Assembly (NCBI RefSeq): GCF_914271545.1
Contig: NZ_CAJZAH010000002.1
Span: 496,001-560,000 of the forward strand
Direction: 5' to 3'
Source: Cupriavidus respiraculi
Lineage (GTDB): Bacteria > Pseudomonadota > Gammaproteobacteria > Burkholderiales > Burkholderiaceae
DNA: 64,000 bases
In this document: piece after piece, positions 34,466 through 43,222 of the stretch
How the letters are laid out: the number at the start of each line of letters is the position of its first letter
Position numbering within the stretch: position 1 is the stretch's first letter
Position numbers and translations under genes: made by a program
Notes under the pieces: model-generated
What the model saw: the letters and a program-made list of their open reading frames with translations, nothing else
What the model was told of the DNA's origin: nothing
Database searches by the model: none

Positions 34466-35458
34466 ATGGACCGTCGACAGTTTCTCGTCGCCGCGGGGGC
34501 CTCGGCCACCGCGGCCATTGCACCGCAGGCCTGGGCGCAGGCACCCGAATGGCCCGGCCGGGCGATCCGGATGGTGGTGGCCTATCCGCCCGGCGGCGGC
34601 ACCGACGTGGTGGCGCGGCTGTTCGCCGACTACCTGGGCAAGGCCATCGGCCAGTCCGTGGTGGTGGAAAACAAGCCCGGCGGCGCCACCATTCCCGCGA
34701 CGCAGGACGTGATCCGCGCGAAGCCGGACGGCCATACCCTGCTGGTCACGCTCGGTTCCTCCGCCACCTCGGGCGCCCATATCAACCGCGTTCCCTACGA
34801 TCCGCTGACCGACCTGACGGCCCTGGCGGAGATCGGACGCGCGCCTGTCGTGTTCGTCGCCAACAAGGACGCGCCCTATTCCTCGCTGAAGGAACTGATC
34901 GCTTACTCGAAGGCCAATCCCACCAAGCCGATCCATTCGGCGTCCTACGGCCCCGGCACCTCGTCGCACTTCGGCCCGCTGCTGTTCAACCGCCTCGCCG
35001 GCACGCATCTGGAGCCGGTGCTGTACAAGGGCTCGGCGCCCGCCACCCAGGATCTGGTCGGCGGCGTGGTGCCGCTGATGATCGACGGGCTGACCACCGG
35101 CGTGCCGCTGTACCAGGCGGGCAAGACCAAGGTGCTGGCGACCACCATACCGGAGCGCTCGGACCTGGCGCCCGGCGCACCGACCTTCCGCGAACTGGGC
35201 TTTCCCGAGATGGAACGGCTGAGCGGCTACTTTGCGCTGTTCGGTCCCAAGGACATGCCCAAGGCAACCACCGATGCGGTGTCCGTCGCCGCGCGCAAGG
35301 TGCTGGCCGATCCCACCTATCACCAGCGCCTGGCCGGCATCGGCGTGCTGCCGCCCAAGGCCATCACGCCCGAGGCGTTCGCCGCGCAGATCAAGACCGA
35401 CCATGCGCGCTGGGGCCAGTTCATCAAGGACATCGGCTTCAAGATCGAAGGCCAGTAG
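34466..35458 (+). CDS. Bug-family (TctC) solute-binding protein
   Basis: A 330-residue periplasmic binding protein with a Tat-like signal (MDRRQFLVAAGASATAA; cut after QAWAQA). RAIRMVVAYPPGGGTDVVARLF, the first ligand-binding loop, and PDGHTLLVTLGSSATSGAHIN are Bug signatures, as is FRELGFPEMERLSGYFALFGP near the C-terminus. Bugs bind citrate, amino acids and other carboxylates and are vastly expanded in Bordetella, Cupriavidus and relatives, mostly without linked membrane subunits, as here. AGGAGG lies 5 bases upstream. It converges with the LysR gene. Ligand unknown. Confidence 0.88.
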   Translation: MDRRQFLVAAGASATAAIAPQAWAQAPEWPGRAIRMVVAYPPGGGTDVVARLFADYLGKAIGQSVVVENKPGGATIPATQDVIRAKPDGHTLLVTLGSSATSGAHINRVPYDPLTDLTALAEIGRAPVVFVANKDAPYSSLKELIAYSKANPTKPIHSASYGPGTSSHFGPLLFNRLAGTHLEPVLYKGSAPATQDLVGGVVPLMIDGLTTGVPLYQAGKTKVLATTIPERSDLAPGAPTFRELGFPEMERLSGYFALFGPKDMPKATTDAVSVAARKVLADPTYHQRLAGIGVLPPKAITPEAFAAQIKTDHARWGQFIKDIGFKIEGQ

Positions 35459-35468
35459 GACGCTGGCC

Positions 35469-36473
35469 TCAGGGGCGCGCCGTTTTGCGCGCCGGCGTCT
35501 TGCGCGGCGCCTTGCGCGCCGCCAACCGGGGCCGCCCCGCCACCACCTCCGCGGACGCGGCGCGAAGGCATTCGATCAGCTGCTCCGCGCTCGCGGTCAG
35601 GTGCCGCCCGCGCAGCGTGATGATGCCCAGCGGCGGCAGGCTGAGCGGCACGTCCAGGGCCAGCACCTCGAACATGCCCTCGCGCGCGAAATGCCGCCCC
35701 ACCGATTCGGCGAGAAACCCCGCCGCACCGCGCTGCGTGACATAGCTGGACAGCGCCAGATACGACGAAGACTCCATCAGGTCGGCCGGGGGATGCACGC
35801 CGTGGCGGTAGAACTCCTGCTCGATCTTGACCCGCAGCGAGGCCCACGGCGGCGGCAGCACGCACGGCATCGCCGCGAGGTCGGCCCAGCCGGGCCGGGC
35901 CTTGCGCGCCAGCGGATGGCCGCGCCGGACCACCGCCACCATCGCCTCCTCGTAGAGCGGCTCGGTCAGCAGGTCCGGCGCCGCATAGCCCGGCTCCAGC
36001 CGCGCCACGATCACGTCCAGTTCGGCCAGCCGCAGCTTGGGCAGCAGATGGGTCAGGTCGCCCTCCTCCACCAGCACCGTGGCCTGCGCGGCGCGTTCCT
36101 TCAGCAGTCCGATCGCTCGCATCAGCAGCACCGGCAGCGCGGCCCCCATCGAGCCGATGCGCGTGCGCCCGGTGGCGCCGCTGGCCACCGCCTCGATCTC
36201 GTCGCGCGTGGTCTCGTACTGCGCCAGCACCGTGCGCGCGAAGCGCACCAGCGAATCGCCGGCCGGCGTGGGCTCGGTGCCGCGCGTCGAGCGCGTAAAC
36301 AGCGTGAGCCCCAGCATCTTCTCCACTTCGGTCAGCACCTTGGAGACCGCGGGCTGGCTCACCGACAGAAATTCCGCGGTGCGCCCGAGGTGGCGGAATT
36401 CGTCCAGCGCCACCAGCAGCTGCAGATGGCGTAGCTTGATGTTGGAGCGCAGCGCGCGGTCGATATGGGCCAT
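35469..36473 (-). CDS. LysR-family transcriptional regulator
   Basis: A 334-residue regulator: helix-turn-helix (about residues 14-75, ALDEFRHLGRTAEFLSVSQPAVSKVLTEVEKMLG), linker helix and a periplasmic-binding-like effector domain (about 100-305). A lysine/arginine-rich tail (RKAPRKTPARKTARP) is longer than usual. It is transcribed away from the Bug-dehydratase-aldehyde dehydrogenase-aldolase cluster starting at 36637, the classic arrangement of a LysR gene with its target operon, so it most likely activates that cluster in response to the substrate or an intermediate. Confidence 0.9.
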   Translation of the reverse strand: MAHIDRALRSNIKLRHLQLLVALDEFRHLGRTAEFLSVSQPAVSKVLTEVEKMLGLTLFTRSTRGTEPTPAGDSLVRFARTVLAQYETTRDEIEAVASGATGRTRIGSMGAALPVLLMRAIGLLKERAAQATVLVEEGDLTHLLPKLRLAELDVIVARLEPGYAAPDLLTEPLYEEAMVAVVRRGHPLARKARPGWADLAAMPCVLPPPWASLRVKIEQEFYRHGVHPPADLMESSSYLALSSYVTQRGAAGFLAESVGRHFAREGMFEVLALDVPLSLPPLGIITLRGRHLTASAEQLIECLRAASAEVVAGRPRLAARKAPRKTPARKTARP

Positions 36474-36486
36474 GCGGCAGTCTACC

Positions 36487-36500
36487 TAACCGAAAGGTTA
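36487..36500. promoter_or_regulatory. LysR-type binding site in the divergent promoter region
   Basis: TAACC-GAAA-GGTTA is a perfect inverted repeat with 4-base centre, 14 bases upstream of the LysR gene start. Its dyad shape fits a LysR-family recognition site; an AT-richer stretch follows toward the divergent Bug gene. Confidence 0.45.
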
Positions 36501-36636
36501 TGAAGCAATTCCCATCTTTGATTGGATTGTTATGTGGGCGCTGGCGACAATCCGGGCACGGCGGGCGACCCACGGCAACTCGCGTGCATCGCAGTACGTC
36601 CGCCCCACGATATCTATAACGATGCGAGGAAGACAC

Positions 36637-37659
36637 ATGACGCAACGATTCCCCACCGATGCGGGACGCCGCCGCTTTCTGATCGGCAGCGCGGCCACCG
36701 CCGCCGCGGCCGCCACCGGCACCGCTGGCCTGATGCTCCCGTTCTCCAGCCGCGCCGGCCAGTATCCCGAACGCCCCATCACGTTTATCTGCCCGTGGGC
36801 CGTCGGCGGCACCGCCGACCAGTCGATGCGCGCGCTGTGCCAGGTCGCCAGCGGCATCCTGAAGCAGTCCATCGTGGTGGAGAACCGCGCCGGCGCGTCG
36901 GGCATGATCGGCACCAAGGCGTTGGCGCGCGCCACGCCCGACGGCTACACCATCGGCCAGATCCCGATCTCGGTGACCCGCTTCTCGCAATTGGGCATGC
37001 TGCAACTGGACCCGCGCACCGAGCTGACCTATCTGGCACGCACCTCGGGCCAGACCTTCGGCATCGCGGTGCCCGCCGCGTCGCCCTACAAGACGCTGCG
37101 CGACGTGGTGGCCGCGGCCAAGGCCGACCCCGGCAAGCTGACCTATGGCCACGCGGGCATCGGTGGCGCCACGCATGTCGGCATGGAGGAATTCGCGCTG
37201 GCCGCCGGCATCAAGTTCAATGGCGTGGCCTACAAGGGCGGCGCCGCCGCGCTGCAGGACGTGCTGGCCGGACAGGTCGACATGCTGGCCGACTCCAGCT
37301 CGTGGGCCCCGCATGTGGAGGCCGGCAAGATGCGCCTGCTCGCGACCTGGGGCGAGCAGCGCACGCCGCGCTTCAAGGACACGCCGACGCTGAAGGAGCT
37401 GGGCTTCAACGTGGTGGTCGAAGCGCCCAACGGCATCGGCGCGCCCAAGGGGCTCGACCCCGCCGTGGAAAAGACGCTGCGCGACGCGTTCCGCGCCGCC
37501 GTGGCGAGCAACGAGTTCAGGCAGGTGGCGGCCCGCATCGACGCGCCGATCATGTACCTGGACGGTCCCGACTACAAGAAGTACGTCAGCACGGTCTACG
37601 ACCAGGAAACTCAGCTGATCCAGCGCCTCAAGCTCAAAGAGATGCTGCAACAAGGTTGA
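36637..37659 (+). CDS. Bug-family (TctC) solute-binding protein
   Basis: A 340-residue binding protein starting at ATG 36637 with GAGGAAG upstream. It has a twin-arginine type export signal (GRRRFLIGSAATAAAAATG). RPITFICPWAVGGTADQSMRAL and VVENRAGASGMIGTKALARATPDGYT are characteristic Bug segments. As first gene of the catabolic cluster 36637-43169 it probably binds that pathway's substrate, which should be a sugar acid or hydroxy acid; the ligand is not known from sequence. The second Bug gene at 34466 lies just beyond the LysR gene and may serve the same or a related pathway. Confidence 0.88.
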   Translation: MTQRFPTDAGRRRFLIGSAATAAAAATGTAGLMLPFSSRAGQYPERPITFICPWAVGGTADQSMRALCQVASGILKQSIVVENRAGASGMIGTKALARATPDGYTIGQIPISVTRFSQLGMLQLDPRTELTYLARTSGQTFGIAVPAASPYKTLRDVVAAAKADPGKLTYGHAGIGGATHVGMEEFALAAGIKFNGVAYKGGAAALQDVLAGQVDMLADSSSWAPHVEAGKMRLLATWGEQRTPRFKDTPTLKELGFNVVVEAPNGIGAPKGLDPAVEKTLRDAFRAAVASNEFRQVAARIDAPIMYLDGPDYKKYVSTVYDQETQLIQRLKLKEMLQQG

Positions 37660-37666
37660 TGGCAAC

Positions 37667-39208
37667 GTGAATCCGACTCCCGCGAACTCCGCGAATGCCG
37701 TAGTCCGGCTGCACCCCAACGACAACGTGGTGATCGCCAAGGGCGATCTGTCGCTTGGGCAGACCCTTCCCGAGCTGGCGCTGCGCGTGCGCGCGCAGGT
37801 GCCCGCCGGCCACAAGATCGCCGCCTGCGCCATCGCGGCCGGCACGCCGGTGCGCAAGTACGACACCGTGATCGGCGTCGCGGACCGCGATATCGCGCCG
37901 GGCGACCATGTGCACTCCCACAACCTGAAGCTGGTCGATTTCTATCGCGATCCGGCGTTCTGCCAGGACGTGCGCCCGGTCGACTACGTGCCCGAGGCCG
38001 AACGCGCGCGTTTCATGGGCTTCGTGCGCGAGGACGGGCGCGTGGGCACGCGCAACTTCATCGGCATCCTGTCGTCGGTGAACTGCTCGGCCACGGTCAT
38101 CAAGCATATCGCCGCCCACTTCACGCCGGAGCGGCTGGCGGCCTATCCCAACGTCGACGGCGTGGTCGCGTTCGCGCAGACCAGCGGCTGCGGCATGTCC
38201 TCGCCCAGCGAGCACTTCGACGTGCTGCGCCGCACGCTGGCCGGCTATGCGCGCCATCCGAACCTCGCCGGCGCGCTGATCGTGGGGCTGGGCTGCGAGC
38301 GCAACCAGGTTGCCTCGCTGGTCGAATCGCAGGGCATGGTGCCGGGCGAGCGGCTGCGCACGCTGGTGATGCAGGATTCCGGCGGCACGCGCGAGACCAT
38401 CGCCGCGGGCATCCGCGCGGTCGAGGCCATGCTGCCGGCGGCCAACGCGGCGGTGCGCCAGTCGGTGTCCGCCAGCCACCTGAAGATCGGCCTCGAATGC
38501 GGCGGCTCGGACGGCTTTTCCGCGATCACGGCCAACCCCGCGCTGGGCGCCGCGATGGACCTGCTGGTGCGCCACGGCGGCACCGCCATCCTGTCGGAAA
38601 CCCCGGAGATCCACGGCGTGGAATTCATGCTCACGCGGCGTGCGGTAAGCCCCGAGGTGGGCCAGAAGCTGCTCGACCGGCTCGCCTGGTGGGAGCGCTA
38701 CACCGCCGGCCAGAACGCGCAGTTCAACGGCGTGGTCGGCCACGGCAACCAGCAGGGCGGCCTGGCGAACATCTTCGAGAAGTCGCTGGGCTCCGCGATG
38801 AAGGGCGGCACCACGCCGCTGCAGGCCGTCTACGAATACGCCGAGCCGATCGACAAGCCGGGCTTCGTCTTCATGGATTCGCCGGGCTACGACCCGGTGG
38901 CCGCAACCGGGCAGATCGCCAGCGGCGCCAACCTGATCTGCTTCACGACGGGCCGCGGCTCGATGTTCGGCTCCAAGCCCGCGCCAACCATCAAGCTCGC
39001 GTCCAACACGCGCATGTACGAGAAGCTGCGCGACGACATGGACATCAACTGCGGCCTGGTGCTCGACGGCGCGCTGTCGATGGAGCAGATGGGGCAGCAT
39101 ATCTTCGACCATATCCTGCGCGCGGCCTCGGGCGAGCCGACCAGGAGCGAACTGCTCGGCCTGGGCGACCACGAGTTCGTGCCCTGGCATCTGGGCATCG
39201 TCAGCTGA
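37667..39208 (+). CDS. UxaA/GarD-family sugar-acid dehydratase
   Basis: A 513-residue protein starting at GTG 37667, seven bases after the Bug stop. An N-terminal SAF domain (about 12-95, with AAGTPVRKYDTVIGVADRDIAPGDHVHSHN) is followed by the altronate/galactarate dehydratase body: GRVGTRNFIGILSSVNCSATV (about 122), QTSGCGMSS, LGCERNQ, ECGGSDGFSAITANPALG (about 280) and FTTGRGSMFGSKPAPTIKLASNT with probable metal and substrate residues. It should remove water from an aldarate or aldonate such as galactarate or altronate. Substrate is not fixed by sequence. Quoted segments longer than 20 residues are avoided here; see the key Cys and Gly residues at the positions given. Confidence 0.85.
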   Translation: MNPTPANSANAVVRLHPNDNVVIAKGDLSLGQTLPELALRVRAQVPAGHKIAACAIAAGTPVRKYDTVIGVADRDIAPGDHVHSHNLKLVDFYRDPAFCQDVRPVDYVPEAERARFMGFVREDGRVGTRNFIGILSSVNCSATVIKHIAAHFTPERLAAYPNVDGVVAFAQTSGCGMSSPSEHFDVLRRTLAGYARHPNLAGALIVGLGCERNQVASLVESQGMVPGERLRTLVMQDSGGTRETIAAGIRAVEAMLPAANAAVRQSVSASHLKIGLECGGSDGFSAITANPALGAAMDLLVRHGGTAILSETPEIHGVEFMLTRRAVSPEVGQKLLDRLAWWERYTAGQNAQFNGVVGHGNQQGGLANIFEKSLGSAMKGGTTPLQAVYEYAEPIDKPGFVFMDSPGYDPVAATGQIASGANLICFTTGRGSMFGSKPAPTIKLASNTRMYEKLRDDMDINCGLVLDGALSMEQMGQHIFDHILRAASGEPTRSELLGLGDHEFVPWHLGIVS

Positions 39209-39240
39209 GCGCGCCGTTCCACCTCGAGACCGGGCCATCG

Positions 39241-40842
39241 ATGGCCCGGCCGGCATCCCTGCACGCTTTCATGCACGCCCCCATGTCCGCTTTCCAGTCC
39301 GCTTTCCAGTCCGCCTCCATGTCAGCCTCCATGTCCGCATCCCCGTCCGCTTCGACGCCCGCTCCCCCGGCCCTCACCCTCGCCAACCCCGCGCTGCTGC
39401 GCGCGCGGAACTTCATCGGCGCGCAATGGCGCGATGCCGGCCGGGGCGCTCGCATCGATGTCCTCGATCCCGCCACCGACACCGTGTTCGCCAGCGTGGC
39501 GGACAGCGATGCCGACGACGCCCGCGCCGCGGCGGACGCGGCCCACGCCGCGTTTCCCGGCTGGAGCGCGCGCCCGGCGCGCGAACGGGCGCAGGCGCTC
39601 AAGCGCTGGCATGCGCTGATGCTCGAGCATCGCGACGACCTCGCGCGCCTGATCTCCACCGAGCAGGGCAAGCCGCTGCACGAGGCCCGCGGCGAGGTGC
39701 TCTACGGCGCTTCCTACGTGGAATGGTTCGCCGAGGAAGCCACGCGCATCTGCGGCGATATCGTCGAGCCGGCCGTCACCGGCCGCAGCATGCTGGTGCT
39801 CAGGGAGCCGGTAGGGGTGGTGGCGGCGATCACGCCGTGGAATTTCCCGCTGGCGATGATCGCGCGCAAGATCGCGCCGGCGCTGGCCGCGGGCTGCACC
39901 GTGGTGGCCAAGCCGGCCGAGGACACGCCGCTGACCGCGCTCGCGCTCGTGTACCTGGCCGAGCTCGCCGGCATGCCGGCCGGCGTGCTCAATATCGTCA
40001 CCGCCTCGCGCGCCAACACGCCCGCGGTCGTCGACGCGTGGCTTGCCGACAGCCGCGTGCGCAAGATCACCTTCACCGGTTCCACGCCGGTCGGCAAGCA
40101 TCTGGCGCGCGAATCGGCAGGCACGCTCAAGAAGCTGTCGCTGGAACTGGGCGGCAACGCCCCCTTCATCGTGTTCGAGGACGCGGACCTGGATGCGGCC
40201 GTCGACGGCCTGATGGCGTCCAAGTTCCGCAATGGCGGCCAGACCTGCGTCTGCCCCAACCGCGTCTACGTGCACGAGGCCGTGCACGACGATTTCGTCG
40301 AACGGCTGGCGCGCCGCGTCGGCGCGCTGCGCGTGGGCCCCGCCACCGAGGAGAACGCGCAGATCGGCCCCATGATCAATGCGCGCGCGGTGGACAAGAT
40401 CGCCCGCCATGTCGAGGATGCCGTCGCCCTCGGCGCGCGCATCGTGACCGGTGGCGAGCGGGTGCGCCGCGACGATGGGCCCAACTACTACGCGCCGACC
40501 GTGCTGATCGACGCGACGCCGGCCATGGCGCTGTCGTGCGAGGAAACCTTCGGCCCCGTCGCGCCGATCTTCCGCTTCCGGCACGAGGACGAGGTCGTCC
40601 GCGACGCCAACGACACGCCCTTCGGCCTGGCGGCCTACTTCTACTCCAACGACGTGCGCCGCATCTGGCGCGTCGCGCGGGCGCTGGAGACCGGCATCGT
40701 GGGCATCAACGAGGGCGCCATCGCGTCCGAGGCCGCGCCCTTCGGCGGCGTCAAGGAATCGGGCTATGGCCGCGAGGGCTCGCGCCACGGCCTCGACGAT
40801 TACATGCACACCAAGTATCTTTGCCAGGGGCTGCTGGCGTGA
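39241..40842 (+). CDS. NAD(P)+-dependent aldehyde dehydrogenase
   Basis: About 533 residues from ATG 39241. The catalytic features are complete: PWNFPLAMIARKIAPALAAG (cofactor loop), FTGSTPVGKHL, LELGGNAPFIVF with the general base Glu, and NGGQTCVCPNRVYV with the nucleophile Cys. It resembles succinate-semialdehyde / 2,5-dioxovalerate / glutarate-semialdehyde dehydrogenases. The N-terminus (residues about 10-45) is a low-complexity run of Ser/Ala with in-frame ATGs at 39241, 39271, 39283, 39319 and 39331, none with a clear ribosome site; the true start may be any of these. It sits between the dehydratase and aldolase genes and probably oxidises a semialdehyde from that pathway. Confidence 0.85.
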   Translation: MARPASLHAFMHAPMSAFQSAFQSASMSASMSASPSASTPAPPALTLANPALLRARNFIGAQWRDAGRGARIDVLDPATDTVFASVADSDADDARAAADAAHAAFPGWSARPARERAQALKRWHALMLEHRDDLARLISTEQGKPLHEARGEVLYGASYVEWFAEEATRICGDIVEPAVTGRSMLVLREPVGVVAAITPWNFPLAMIARKIAPALAAGCTVVAKPAEDTPLTALALVYLAELAGMPAGVLNIVTASRANTPAVVDAWLADSRVRKITFTGSTPVGKHLARESAGTLKKLSLELGGNAPFIVFEDADLDAAVDGLMASKFRNGGQTCVCPNRVYVHEAVHDDFVERLARRVGALRVGPATEENAQIGPMINARAVDKIARHVEDAVALGARIVTGGERVRRDDGPNYYAPTVLIDATPAMALSCEETFGPVAPIFRFRHEDEVVRDANDTPFGLAAYFYSNDVRRIWRVARALETGIVGINEGAIASEAAPFGGVKESGYGREGSRHGLDDYMHTKYLCQGLLA

Positions 40843-40887
40843 TGCCCGCCTGACCCCCATCGCCCTTCCCCTCCGACACCGAACACG

Positions 40888-41691
40888 ATGCCCGCACAGA
40901 ACCCTTTCAAGGCCGCGCTGGCCGCCCGCCAGGCGCAGATCGGCCTGTGGATGTCCATGGCCACGCCCTACCTTGCCGAGGTCTCGGCCACCGCCGGCTT
41001 CGACTGGCTGCTGATCGACGGCGAGCACGCGCCCAACGATCTGCGCGTCACGTTGCAGACCCTGCAGGCGGTGGCGCCCTACCGCTCCCATCCCGTCGTG
41101 CGCGCCGTGGCCGGCGACGTGCCGCTGATCAAGCAGCTGCTGGACATCGGCGCCACCACGCTGCTGGTGCCGATGGTCGATACCGCCGAGCAGGCCGCGA
41201 CGCTGGTCAGTGCCATGCGCTATCCCCCGCGCGGCATCCGCGGCGTGGGCAGCGCGGTGGGCCGCGCCTCGCGCTGGAGCCAGCGCACCGACTATCTCGA
41301 CGTGGCCGACGACGAAGTCTGCCTGCTGGTGCAGGCGGAGACGGTCACGGCGATGGACAACCTGGAGGCCATCTGCGCGGTCGACGGCGTCGATGGTGTC
41401 TTTATCGGCCCGGCGGATCTCGCCGCGTCGATGGGCCATCGCGGCCGGCCGGCCCATCCCGACGTGCAGGCCATGATCGAGCGCGCGATGGCGACCATCA
41501 TCGCCAGCGGCAAGGCGGCCGGCACGCTGACGTCCGACCCCGCGCTGGCGCGACGCTACCTGGAGCTGGGCTGCACCTTCGTCGCCACCGGCGTGGACGT
41601 GCTGCTCTATGCGGGCGCCGCGCGCAAGCTGGCCGCCGACTTCCTCGGGGGCGAGCGGCCCGCCGCCACGCCGCCCTCCGCCGCGTACTGA
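40888..41691 (+). CDS. HpcH/HpaI-family aldolase
   Basis: A 267-residue class II aldolase starting at ATG 40888. [11 protein letters not shown] (metal/substrate side, about 45-55), [19 protein letters not shown] (about 113-131), [15 protein letters not shown] with the conserved Glu, and [15 protein letters not shown] with Asp ligand are the hallmarks of 2-dehydro-3-deoxyglucarate/4-hydroxy-2-oxo-heptanedioate aldolases. It would split a 2-keto-3-deoxy acid into pyruvate and an aldehyde, the step after the dehydratase in aldarate catabolism. Overlap of its stop with the next ATG (41691) shows operon coupling. Confidence 0.88.
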   Translation: MPAQNPFKAALAARQAQIGLWMSMATPYLAEVSATAGFDWLLIDGEHAPNDLRVTLQTLQAVAPYRSHPVVRAVAGDVPLIKQLLDIGATTLLVPMVDTAEQAATLVSAMRYPPRGIRGVGSAVGRASRWSQRTDYLDVADDEVCLLVQAETVTAMDNLEAICAVDGVDGVFIGPADLAASMGHRGRPAHPDVQAMIERAMATIIASGKAAGTLTSDPALARRYLELGCTFVATGVDVLLYAGAARKLAADFLGGERPAATPPSAAY

Positions 41692-43169
41692 TGATCTCCA
41701 GCGACGATTCCCTCCAGCGACAAGCCATGCCTCGACCCCTTCCCGACGCCGACACCACCCTGAAGGCCATGCAGGCCATCGTCGGCGACAACGCCTGCCT
41801 CAGCGGCGAAGCGGATACCGCCGCCTTCGTCACCGACTACCGCCGCATCTACCGCGGCAAGGCCCGCACCGTGGTGCTGCCCTCCACCACCGAACAGGTC
41901 AGCCAGGTGCTGGCGTGGTGCCATGCGCACGATGTGCCCGTGGTGCCCCAGGGCGGCAATACCTCGCTGATGGGCGGCGCGGTGCCCGACGACAGCGGCG
42001 CCGCGGTGGTGATCAATCTGCGCCGCATGAACAAGGTGGTGGCCATCGACACCATCAACGACACCATGACGGTGGAGGCCGGGGTCACGCTGAACGCCGC
42101 GCGCACCGCCGCCGAGGCGGAGAACCGGCTGTTCCCGCTGCGCATCGGCTCGGAGGGCTCGTGCCAGATCGGCGGCAACCTGTCGACGAACGCGGGCGGC
42201 ACCGCCGTGCTGCGCTACGGCAATATGCGCGACCTGGTGCTCGGCATCGAGGCCGTGCTGCCGGACGGTCGCGTCTATTCCTCGCTGCGCGGCCTGCGCA
42301 AGGACAATACCGGCTACGACCTCAAGCACCTGTTCGTCGGCGCCGAAGGCACGCTGGGCATCATCACCGGCGCGGTGCTCAAGCTGATGCCGCAGCCGCG
42401 CTCCAGCGCCGTCGCCTTTATCGCGGTGCACAGCCCGCAGGCGGCGGTGAAGCTGCTGAGCGAGGCCAAGCGCATGGCCGGCCCGGCGGTGACGGCGTTC
42501 GAGCTGATCTCCGCCCCGGCGCTGACGCTGGTGCTGGACTACCTGGGCAATGTCGCCTCACCGCTGCCCGACAGGCACGACTGGATGGTGCTGATCGAGC
42601 TGAGCTCGGGTTCGGACGCCGACACGCTGAATGCCAGCCTGATGGAGATCCTCGAAGCCGGCCTCGAAAGGGGCCTGGTGGTGGACGCGGCCGTGGCGTC
42701 GAGCCTGTCCGACGCCCAGACCTTCTGGCGCATCCGCGAGGAAATCTCGGACGCACAGACGCGCGAGGGCGGCAGCATCAAGTGCGATGTGTCGGTGCCG
42801 CTATCGCGCATCGCGGACTTCATCGAGAACGCCTCGGCGCGCGTGCTGGAGCGCGAGCCCGCCGCGCGCATGGTCATCTACGGCCATATGGGCGACGGCA
42901 ATGTCCACTTCAATCCGCTGCGGCCGAAGGACCGCGCCGCCGCCGACTTCCTCGCGCAGTGGTACACGCCGATCTCGGAACTGGTGGACTCCATGGCCCA
43001 TGCCGAGCATGGCTCCATCTCCGCCGAGCATGGCATCGGCGTGGCCAAGCGCGACGACCTGAAGCAATACAAGTCGCCGGTCGAGCTCGAAGTGATGTGG
43101 CAGATCAAGCGGGCGCTCGATCCGAAGAACCTGATGAATCCGGGACGGGTGCTGCCCCGGATCGACTGA
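41691..43169 (+). CDS. FAD-linked 2-hydroxyacid dehydrogenase
   Basis: ATG 41691 overlaps the aldolase stop; 492 residues (ATG 41727 is an alternative). FAD-binding type 4 domain: VPQGGNTSLMGGAVP (about 89), GSCQIGGNLSTNAGGTAVLRYG (about 155), RKDNTGYDLKHLFVGAEGTLGIITGA. The C-terminal domain has GHMGDGNVHFNP and SAEHGIGVAKRD with metal-binding His residues, and ends NPGRVLP. This is the D-2-hydroxyglutarate / D-lactate / glycolate dehydrogenase family. In this cluster it may oxidise a 2-hydroxy acid such as glycerate or tartronate derivatives; substrate inferred only. A paralogue lies at 56657. Confidence 0.87.
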   Translation: MISSDDSLQRQAMPRPLPDADTTLKAMQAIVGDNACLSGEADTAAFVTDYRRIYRGKARTVVLPSTTEQVSQVLAWCHAHDVPVVPQGGNTSLMGGAVPDDSGAAVVINLRRMNKVVAIDTINDTMTVEAGVTLNAARTAAEAENRLFPLRIGSEGSCQIGGNLSTNAGGTAVLRYGNMRDLVLGIEAVLPDGRVYSSLRGLRKDNTGYDLKHLFVGAEGTLGIITGAVLKLMPQPRSSAVAFIAVHSPQAAVKLLSEAKRMAGPAVTAFELISAPALTLVLDYLGNVASPLPDRHDWMVLIELSSGSDADTLNASLMEILEAGLERGLVVDAAVASSLSDAQTFWRIREEISDAQTREGGSIKCDVSVPLSRIADFIENASARVLEREPAARMVIYGHMGDGNVHFNPLRPKDRAAADFLAQWYTPISELVDSMAHAEHGSISAEHGIGVAKRDDLKQYKSPVELEVMWQIKRALDPKNLMNPGRVLPRID

Positions 43170-43222
43170 GCGGCAGGGGGCCGGGCCGCGCGGCCTGCCC
43201 CTGCCCGTCCCGCGCCGCGCCG

